The translations under genes were made by a program, and so were the position numbers. 33,590 nt of DNA from Bacillota bacterium. Lineage in GTDB: Bacteria > Bacillota > Clostridia > Christensenellales > Aristaeellaceae. Below, piece by piece: positions 27,845-33,590 of the stretch (positions are counted from its first letter, which is position 1; every line of letters begins with the position of its first letter). The notes below the pieces were generated by a model. That model was not told the origin of the DNA and did not search any database. It was given only the letters and a program-made list of their open reading frames with translations. The DNA is taken from NCBI GenBank assembly GCA_023411395.1, contig JAEYOV010000044.1, positions 1 to 33,590 of the forward strand, in the 5' to 3' direction.

Positions 27845-30781
27845 TCAGCGCTCCACTTCTTCCTGGGTATAGCACTCGATGACGTCGCCTTCCTTGATGT
27901 CGTTGTAGGCTTCCAGGCCAATGCCGCACTCGTAGCCTGCGGCCACTTCCCTGGCGTCGTCCTTGAAGCGCTTCAGGGAGGACAGTTTGCCCTCAAACAC
28001 CACCACATGGTCCCGAAGGAGGCGTACGGAGGCGTTGCGCTGCACCTTGCCATCCTGCACATAGCAGCCGGCCACGGTGCCAACACCGGTAACCTTGAAG
28101 ACGTTGCGGACTTCGGCATGGCCCAGGATAACTTCCTTGAACTGGGGCGCCAGCAGGCCCTTCATGGCCTTTTCAATGTCCTCAATCGCCTGGTAAATGA
28201 TGCGGTAAAGGCGCATGTCAATTTCTTCCCGCTCCGCCTGCTCCCTGGCGCTGTTATCCGGGCGGATATTGAAGCCGATGATGATGGCGCCAAAGGCGGA
28301 AGCCAGGTTCACATCGTCCCTGGTGATGGCGCCCACGCCGCTGTGCAGCACGCGGACCTTCACCTCATCGTTGGAAAGCTTCTCCAATGCCTGTTTCACC
28401 GCTTCCACAGAGCCCTGTACGTCGGCCTTGATGATCAGGTTGAGGTGCGTCATCTTGCCGGCGTCGATCTTGGAGAACAGATTATCCAAGGATACCTTGG
28501 CGCTGGCGCCGACACGGGCGGCCTTTACTTTTTCCCGCCGCTCCTCGGCCACCTGACGGCTCAGGTGATCGTCGCCCACGGCCATCATGTCGTCGCCGGC
28601 CGAGGGCACTTCGTTGAAGCCGGAGACTTCCACCGGCGTGGAGGGGCCGGCCTCTTCCACACGCTCGCCCCTGTCATTGAGCATGGCCCGCACACGGCCG
28701 GAGGCCATGCCGGCCACAATGTTGTCGCCAACGCGCAGCGTGCCGTTTTGCACAAGGACCGTGGCCACGGGGCCGCGGGATTTGTCCAGCTTGGCTTCAA
28801 TGATGACGCCGCGAGCCAGGCGGTCGGGATTGGCGCGCAGCTGCTGCACATCCGCCACCAGCAGGATCATCTCCAGCAGTTGGTCCACGCCCTGGCCGGT
28901 GACGGCGCTGACGGGAACCATGATGGTTTCGCCGCCCCATTCCTCCGCCACCAGTTCGTAGGCAGTCAGGTCCTGCTTCACCCGGTCAGGGTCGGCTCCC
29001 GCCTTATCCATTTTGTTGATGGCTATGATGATAGGCACATTCGCCGCCTTGGCGTGGTTGATGGCCTCCACGGTTTGCGGCATCACGCCGTCGTCCGCGG
29101 CCACCACCAGCACGGCGATGTCGGTAGCCTGGGCGCCCCTTGCGCGCATGGCGGTGAACGCCTCATGGCCGGGGGTATCCAGGAAGGTAATTTTCCGCTC
29201 GTCCAGCTCCACCGTATAGGCGCCGATGTGCTGGGTGATGCCGCCGGCTTCCCCCGCGGTAACGCGGGTTTTGCGGATGTAGTCCAGCAGCGAGGTCTTG
29301 CCGTGGTCCACGTGGCCCATGATGGTGATGACAGGAGGCCTCACGATGAGGTCTTCGTCGGAATCCTCAAAGTCCTCGTCGGAGAGGTAATCCTCCGCCG
29401 TCTTGTCCAGCTTCTTTTCAAGCTCCACGCCGAACTCGGTGCAGACAAGCGAAGCGGTGTCAAAATCCAGCTCGCTGTTGATGTTGGCCATGATACCCAG
29501 CAGCAGAAGCTTTTTGAGAATATCGCCCGCGGGCTTGCCGATACGCTCGGTGAGATCCTTCACGGTGATGGCTTCGGCGGTCATGAAGGCCTTTTCGATT
29601 TTGATGGGGGCCATCATCTGCTGGGCGGAAAGCTTTTTGCCCGCACGGGCGCGCTTGCCGCCGCGGATCACGTCATCGTCATAGCCGGAGAAGTTCTCCT
29701 TCACCATCTGTCTGCGTGACTTTACCACCCGCTCGGGATCGTGCTGGCGCACGTAATTCTTTTTGTTGGGATCGTAGTTGGACACCCGTTCCTTTTCCAT
29801 CACAGGCGTCAGCTCCGGCGCCTTGGGCCGGCCAAACCCGCCGCCGCCGGGCCGCGGACCCATACCGGGGCGCGGTGCGCCAAACCCGCCGCCTTGGGGA
29901 CGGGGTGCGCCAAAACCGCCCTGGGGACGGGGCCCGCCAAACCCACCCTGGGGGCGTGGCGCCATGGGAGCACCGGGGGCCGGACGGCCATAGGGGCCTT
30001 GGCCGGGGGTCATGGGATTCGCAGGCCGGCCATAGGGGCCGGCGCCGGGCGCGGGGCGGCCATAAGGGCCTTGCCCGGCGGGCGCGGGATTCGCGGGACG
30101 GCCATACGGCGCCCGGGGCATTCCCCCCGGGACAGGCGCCTGGGCGGCGGGAGCCGGCTGGCCCATGGGCCGTGGCGGCTGCATGGCCGGGCGCGGGGGC
30201 CGCGGAACAGGCTGTGCCTGGGGCCGGGCAACCGCCGCGGGAACCGCAGGCTTTACAGGCACCGGAGCAGGCGCGGGGGCGGGAGCCTCCGGAGCGGGCT
30301 CGGAAACTGCCGGCACGGGCTCGGCTTTGGGCGCGGGAGCCGGCGCTTCCACCTGCTCCTTGCTGGCAGGCGGAGCCTCCTCCGGCACTTTTTCAGGAAC
30401 AGGCGCGCTTTCAATTACAGGCGCCTTTTCGGGAGCAGGCGTATCCTCCACCGGGGGTGCAGGGGGAGCCACCGGCGCTTGCACCTTTGCAACCTTTTCC
30501 GGGGCAGGGGGAATAACCTCCCCCTGCGCTTGAAGGGCAGCGGCTTCTTCCTCATCCAGCATGGTCCATGCCTTGGTATGCTGTTCAGCCAGTTTCTGCT
30601 GTTCCTCCAGCTTCTCCTGGGCGCGCCGCTGCTCTTCCTCCCGGACAAATTGGTTCTCCAGCTTGCGCAACGTCTGCAAGAGGCTTTCCGCCGAACGCCT
30701 TATGCGCGTGGCTTCCTCCAGCACGCCGCCCGCGTCCTTGGAAAGCTCCTTGGTGGCATCCTTGAGTTTGACTTTGGTCAT
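27845..30781 (-). CDS. infB: Translation initiation factor IF-2
   Basis: IF-2 is the GTPase that brings fMet-tRNA to the 30S subunit and promotes subunit joining. The 978-residue protein has a charged N-terminal helix region (1-90), a low-complexity Pro/Ala/Gly linker (about 90-320), the IF2-N domain (about 385-455), the G domain from about 480 with GHVDHGKT, DTPGHEAFT and NKMDKA, and domains II-IV ending in GxGLEAYNDIKEGDVIE. ATG 30781 has GGGGGTG 10 bases upstream and is preferred to ATG 30802, which has no binding site. It follows ylxQ by 71 bases. A hairpin array, not a short spacer, separates it from rbfA. Confidence 0.97.
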   Translation of the reverse strand: MTKVKLKDATKELSKDAGGVLEEATRIRRSAESLLQTLRKLENQFVREEEQRRAQEKLEEQQKLAEQHTKAWTMLDEEEAAALQAQGEVIPPAPEKVAKVQAPVAPPAPPVEDTPAPEKAPVIESAPVPEKVPEEAPPASKEQVEAPAPAPKAEPVPAVSEPAPEAPAPAPAPVPVKPAVPAAVARPQAQPVPRPPRPAMQPPRPMGQPAPAAQAPVPGGMPRAPYGRPANPAPAGQGPYGRPAPGAGPYGRPANPMTPGQGPYGRPAPGAPMAPRPQGGFGGPRPQGGFGAPRPQGGGFGAPRPGMGPRPGGGGFGRPKAPELTPVMEKERVSNYDPNKKNYVRQHDPERVVKSRRQMVKENFSGYDDDVIRGGKRARAGKKLSAQQMMAPIKIEKAFMTAEAITVKDLTERIGKPAGDILKKLLLLGIMANINSELDFDTASLVCTEFGVELEKKLDKTAEDYLSDEDFEDSDEDLIVRPPVITIMGHVDHGKTSLLDYIRKTRVTAGEAGGITQHIGAYTVELDERKITFLDTPGHEAFTAMRARGAQATDIAVLVVAADDGVMPQTVEAINHAKAANVPIIIAINKMDKAGADPDRVKQDLTAYELVAEEWGGETIMVPVSAVTGQGVDQLLEMILLVADVQQLRANPDRLARGVIIEAKLDKSRGPVATVLVQNGTLRVGDNIVAGMASGRVRAMLNDRGERVEEAGPSTPVEVSGFNEVPSAGDDMMAVGDDHLSRQVAEERREKVKAARVGASAKVSLDNLFSKIDAGKMTHLNLIIKADVQGSVEAVKQALEKLSNDEVKVRVLHSGVGAITRDDVNLASAFGAIIIGFNIRPDNSAREQAEREEIDMRLYRIIYQAIEDIEKAMKGLLAPQFKEVILGHAEVRNVFKVTGVGTVAGCYVQDGKVQRNASVRLLRDHVVVFEGKLSSLKRFKDDAREVAAGYECGIGLEAYNDIKEGDVIECYTQEEVER
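29834..30109 (-). repeat. Tandem-like repeats inside infB (PYGRPA and GGFG units)
   Basis: IF-2 residues 225-316 are built from four PYGRPA units (at about 225, 239, 249 and 263) followed by four GGFG-PRP units (279, 288, 298, 313). The DNA copies differ mainly at third positions. Such regions can vary in copy number between strains. Confidence 0.8.
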
Positions 30782-30852
30782 GAAACGCTTGCACCCCCGC
30801 ATTTAATCCATACAAGAAAGTAAGAAACCATAAAACCATGAATCCTTGAATA

Positions 30853-31185
30853 TCAACTGTTCTCCATGTCTTTTCCCCTGCATTCCAGAATCTTTTCCGC
30901 CAGGCCCCCGGGACCTATGACCAGGGACATCCGTCCCGGCTTGCCAACAGCTCCTTGCAGCATCTCCGGCGGAAGCTTGATAAGGGGTACCCGGTGATGG
31001 GCGCATGTATCCGAGAACCTCTTGACGGCGTTATCGGATGCGCCGCTGTCCAGCAGCGCAACCGCCGCCTTGCCTGCCCGGATGGCACTTACGCAGGCCC
31101 CTTCACCGGTCACGGCCTGCCCGGCTCTCACCGCCAGGCCGATGTACCCGGCCATCCTGCTAAAATCAGGCTGCACTGCCGTCAT
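30853..31185 (-). CDS. ylxQ: L7Ae-family RNA-binding protein YlxQ
   Basis: A 110-residue protein of the L7Ae/L30e/S12e fold: YIGLAVRAGQAVTGEGACVSAIRAGKAAVALLDSGASDN is the typical start, followed by the HRVPLIKL strand. The family binds kink-turn RNA; the cellular role of YlxQ is not well defined. It overlaps the rnpM gene as ATGA, with GGAGGAAG 8 bases before its ATG inside that gene. It lies between rnpM and infB, its standard place in Firmicutes. Only 110 residues, slightly longer than the usual 100. Confidence 0.9.
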   Translation of the reverse strand: MTAVQPDFSRMAGYIGLAVRAGQAVTGEGACVSAIRAGKAAVALLDSGASDNAVKRFSDTCAHHRVPLIKLPPEMLQGAVGKPGRMSLVIGPGGLAEKILECRGKDMENS

Positions 31186-31490
31186 GTCGCTTCTTCCTCC
31201 GGCCCGGGCTCAGGCGCCGCCGGCGGAAGGCTTTCCAGCATGGAGCGCAGTTGCGCAACCACCTCGTCCTCCAGCTTATGCTCCAGCGCCCGGTCCAACT
31301 GCTTTTGCTTGATGGCCTTTGCAAGGCAATTCTGGCTGCGGCACACATACGCGCCCCGGCCGCTCAGCTTGCCGGTACTGTCCAGGGCGATTTCCCCGGT
31401 GGGCCGCTTCACCACCCGGATCAGTTCCTTTTTCGGCTTCATCTCGCGGCAGCCCACGCACATGCGCATGGGTATTTTCCGAGGCTTCAT
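31182..31490 (-). CDS. rnpM: YlxR/RnpM-family RNA-binding protein (RNase P modulator)
   Basis: A 102-residue member of the DUF448/YlxR family, recently described in B. subtilis as an RNase P modulator. It shows the family core: RMCVGCREMKPKKELIRVV, the GRGAYVC segment and the Cys in SQNCLAKAIK, so four cysteines are placed as in homologues. The acidic tail (PEPGPEEEAT) is extra. AAAGGAG lies 7 bases before the ATG, and nusA ends 15 bases upstream. Coupled to ylxQ by a 4-base overlap. Confidence 0.93.
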   Translation of the reverse strand: MKPRKIPMRMCVGCREMKPKKELIRVVKRPTGEIALDSTGKLSGRGAYVCRSQNCLAKAIKQKQLDRALEHKLEDEVVAQLRSMLESLPPAAPEPGPEEEAT

Positions 31491-31505
31491 GGCACCGCTC
31501 CTTTG

Positions 31506-32645
31506 TTACAGGGTATCGTCGTCATCCATGCCTTCCAGCAGTTCCTCCTCATAGGGAGGTATCTCCTCCACAGGCAGGGCCATCAATTCCGCCGCCTGGG
31601 ACTGGGATTTGATGTCGATCTTCCAGCCGGTCAGCTTGGCGGCCAGGCGGGCGTTTTGCCCTTCCTTGCCGATGGCCAGGGAAAGCTGGTTGTCCGGCAC
31701 CACCACGCGGCAAGCCTTTTCCCGCTCCGCCACAAATACGCTCAAAACGTGAGCGGGATTGAGGGCGTTGGCCACAAATTCAGCGGGGTCCGGCGACCAC
31801 TTGATGATGTCGATCTTTTCGTTTTTCAGTTCCTCCACCACCTTGTCCACGCGGCTGCCCCGCTGGCCCACGCAGGCGCCCACGGGATCGATGACCGCGT
31901 CGGAGGAGGAAACCGCCATCTTCGTGCGGCTGCCCGCCTCCCGGGCGATGGACTTGATCTGTACCACGCCCGCGGCAATCTCGGGCACTTCCATTTCAAA
32001 CAGTCGCTTGACAAGACCGGGATGGATGCGGCTGACCCTAACCTGCGGGCCGCGGATGCCCTCATGGCCGCTGCGCTGCACCTGCAAAACGTACACCTTG
32101 ATGTGGTCGTTCACATGGTATTCCTCGCCCGGCATGAACTCACCGGCTTCCAGCACGCCCTCGGTGCGGCCCAGTTCCACATAGACAGCTTTGGTTTCCA
32201 CCCGCTGCACGATAGCGGTGAGGATTTCGTTTTCTTTTTCAATAAACTCCTCGTACACCTTGCCGCGCTCCGCTTCCCTGATGCGCTGTACAATCACCTG
32301 CTTGGCCGCCTGTGCGGCCACCCGCAAAAAGCCCTGGGGCGTCACATCCACCTCGGCGATGTCGCCCAATTGGTAATCGGCACGGATGCGGTGGGCATCC
32401 GCCAAGGAAATCTGGTTGTTGGCCTCCTCCACCTGCTCCACCACCACCTTGCGGGCCAATACCTGCTCATGCCCGGTGGTGCGGTTGATGTGGACGCTTA
32501 AATTGGCCGGCACCGGCGTGTTCTTGGGCATATTTTTCTTGTAGGCCGTTTTCATGGCCTCTTCAATGGTAGAGAACAGCATTTCCTCATCGATGCCCTT
32601 TTCCCGCGCCAGCGCCCTTGCCGCTTCAACAATCTCGGATTTCAT
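31506..32645 (-). CDS. nusA: Transcription termination/antitermination factor NusA
   Basis: NusA binds RNA polymerase and nascent RNA, affecting pausing, termination and rRNA antitermination. The 379-residue protein has the N-terminal polymerase-binding domain (1-125), an S1 domain (about 130-200), and KH1 and KH2 (about 205-345), with the GxxG loops VGQRGSR and GKEGQNA visible. It lacks the acidic repeats of E. coli NusA, as usual in Firmicutes. ATG 32645 has GGAAGGTGG upstream and is preferred to the ATG at 32666. It follows rimP by 38 bases. Confidence 0.97.
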   Translation of the reverse strand: MKSEIVEAARALAREKGIDEEMLFSTIEEAMKTAYKKNMPKNTPVPANLSVHINRTTGHEQVLARKVVVEQVEEANNQISLADAHRIRADYQLGDIAEVDVTPQGFLRVAAQAAKQVIVQRIREAERGKVYEEFIEKENEILTAIVQRVETKAVYVELGRTEGVLEAGEFMPGEEYHVNDHIKVYVLQVQRSGHEGIRGPQVRVSRIHPGLVKRLFEMEVPEIAAGVVQIKSIAREAGSRTKMAVSSSDAVIDPVGACVGQRGSRVDKVVEELKNEKIDIIKWSPDPAEFVANALNPAHVLSVFVAEREKACRVVVPDNQLSLAIGKEGQNARLAAKLTGWKIDIKSQSQAAELMALPVEEIPPYEEELLEGMDDDDTL

Positions 32646-32683
32646 GGATTGGATACCACCTTCCATTGGTAATATGTTGCTTT

Positions 32684-33166
32684 TTATGATTCACCCAGGT
32701 CCACGTCCTCAATCCCCTCCAAGGATATGAAGCGCTTGACCAGGGCGATGGTTTTTTGGGGAAACTCCCTGCGCCCCTGCGCCGTATCCAGCAGCACCCG
32801 GCCTTCCTGAAGGCCGATAAGCGTACCGGTAAATATCTTTGCACCGTCCAGCGGCTTGAACAGGCGAATTTCGATCTCTTCCCCCTCGTTCCGCTTGAAA
32901 TCCTCCGGGGTCTTCAGTGGCCGGTCCAGCCCGGGTGAACAAACCTCCAGGAAATCATAATCCAGGTGCTCGATCATAGGCTGCACCCTGCGGTGGAAGG
33001 TTTCACAGTCGGAAAGCGTGATCCCTTCCGGCTTATTAAGGTAGATGCGCAGGTATTTCCCTGCGGGTTCCCTGTCCAGCGCCACTTCCACCAGCTCATA
33101 TCCCAGTTCCCCGGCCAGCTTCCGGCTGATGGGCAGCGCTGCGGCAGTGATATCTCCCTTGCTCAT
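32684..33166 (-). CDS. rimP: Ribosome maturation factor RimP
   Basis: RimP assists 30S assembly around S12. The 160-residue protein has the N-terminal domain with YELVEVALDREPAGKYLRIYL and the SPGLDRPLKTPEDFKR signature at the domain junction, then the C-terminal SH3-like barrel. ATG 33166, with AAGGAG 5 bases upstream, is preferred to ATG 33220. It is the first gene of the block that continues to infB, transcribed from the promoter at 33439-33467 through a 265-base leader. Confidence 0.96.
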   Translation of the reverse strand: MSKGDITAAALPISRKLAGELGYELVEVALDREPAGKYLRIYLNKPEGITLSDCETFHRRVQPMIEHLDYDFLEVCSPGLDRPLKTPEDFKRNEGEEIEIRLFKPLDGAKIFTGTLIGLQEGRVLLDTAQGRREFPQKTIALVKRFISLEGIEDVDLGES

Positions 33167-33432
33167 GGTCTCTCCTTGCATCCGCTTCAGACGGACGCGC
33201 CGCTGTGGAACGAAGGTCATTTAGGCAACAAAAAAAGTGGACCCTTATTGCTTATTGTCCCATCCTCAAAAAACGGGATTCCGCCTGCCTCAGGTCTTCC
33301 TTGAGCACTTTGCCCGGAAAGCCATGAACGAAACAAGCCGTATCTCGTAAACTGAAAGATAGAATCAAGCAATACCCACTCTTTCGATTACACCCTTCTT
33401 TCAACAAGTCCTGTTGGTAATTGGTCTGCCTG
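33167..33432 (-). promoter_or_regulatory. Long 5' leader of the rimP-nusA-infB operon
   Basis: About 265 bases with no family-like coding sequence. A CGGG...CCCG stem with an inner hairpin followed by TTTTTT (about 33271-33317) looks like a terminator in the middle of the leader, and a second T7 run lies near 33231-33237. It could be an attenuator; no known riboswitch is recognised. Confidence 0.4.
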
Positions 33433-33438
33433 CGTTTC

Positions 33439-33467
33439 AGTATACCATGGCTGGAAGGAGAATACAA
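33439..33467 (-). promoter_or_regulatory. Promoter of the rimP-nusA-infB operon
   Basis: Minus-strand TTGTAT (33467-33462), 17 bases, TATACT (33444-33439). Start near 33432. Confidence 0.6.
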
Positions 33468-33552
33468 GAGCAAAAACAAAGGAATTGTGCGGTTTTCGGG
33501 TCGAAAGGGCAATCAAAGACATGCGGGGGGGGCTTCGTTTGGAAAAGAAGGG

Positions 33553-33590
<38 letters not shown>

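Noticed and set aside
27565..27921. N-terminal extension of RbfA of about 119 codons
   Set aside because: The frame runs through the hairpin array into infB; GTG 27564 gives the normal RbfA length and start.
27710..29719. 669-codon open frame on the plus strand opposite infB
   Set aside because: Same cause: antisense of a GC-rich gene; the His/Gly/Val-rich translation is typical of such shadows.
29716..30823. Arg/Gly/Ala-rich frames on the plus strand opposite the IF-2 linker
   Set aside because: Low-complexity antisense of the Pro/Ala/Gly repeats, with no protein-like pattern.
33252..33512. 86-codon minus-strand frame upstream of rimP
   Set aside because: Its start lies upstream of the promoter, no binding site precedes any internal ATG, and the translation matches nothing I know. 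It is more likely the operon leader.

Overview
The window is a high-GC stretch of a strictly anaerobic, probably spore-forming Clostridia-type Firmicute. Three things point there: the gene order yaaO-tmk next to a Gin/CsfB-like zinc finger (the anti-sigma-G protein of endospore formers), the Firmicute order rimP-nusA-rnpM-ylxQ-infB-rbfA-nrnA-truB-ribF-rpsO-pnp-M16 peptidase, and a class III (oxygen-sensitive) ribonucleotide reductase with its activase. The species cannot be named from the sequence. It looks like a whole contig: the left end has what looks like an rRNA-operon promoter firing off the edge, and the right end is a 36-base poly-G run that is most likely a sequencing artefact.

Layout. 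1-293: rRNA-type promoter and leader, reading left. 294-4146: a tight minus-strand operon yaaO-like decarboxylase, HAD-phosphatase/thymidylate kinase fusion, mnmA, behind its own promoter. 4253-4604: csfB/Gin-like gene with a terminator and a possible sigma-E promoter. 4644-7549: greA-lysS-membrane-anchored binding-protein-like gene, from a perfect consensus promoter through a structured 5' leader. 7546-9719: MFS transporter and glycerophosphodiester phosphodiesterase. 9742-11299 (plus): asparaginase and a Nudix hydrolase. 11302-12953: single-chain glycyl-tRNA synthetase. 13122-14841: two divergent exporters (EamA and LysE families) with back-to-back promoters. 14849-18282: nrdD and nrdG, preceded by tandem NrdR-like boxes and separated by three repeat elements. 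18348-19507 (plus): corA behind a leader that carries a predicted 24-codon leader peptide and an intrinsic terminator ending just before the corA start. 19663-33467: the large minus-strand translation/RNA-processing block from rimP to a dUTPase.

How it works together. Most of the window is housekeeping: ribosome maturation (RimP, RbfA, TruB), transcription elongation and termination (NusA, GreA), initiation (IF-2), RNA turnover (PNPase, NrnA), tRNA charging and thiolation (LysRS, GlyRS, MnmA) and dNTP supply (NrdD/G, Tmk, dUTPase). The accessory interest lies in the non-coding DNA: the corA attenuator-like leader, structured leaders of greA and rimP, a dense hairpin array between infB and rbfA, and at least two interspersed palindromic repeat families. 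One of these supplies the last 12 codons and stop of the dUTPase gene.

All calls come from reading the sequence; no database search was run. Promoter and hairpin calls are by eye.
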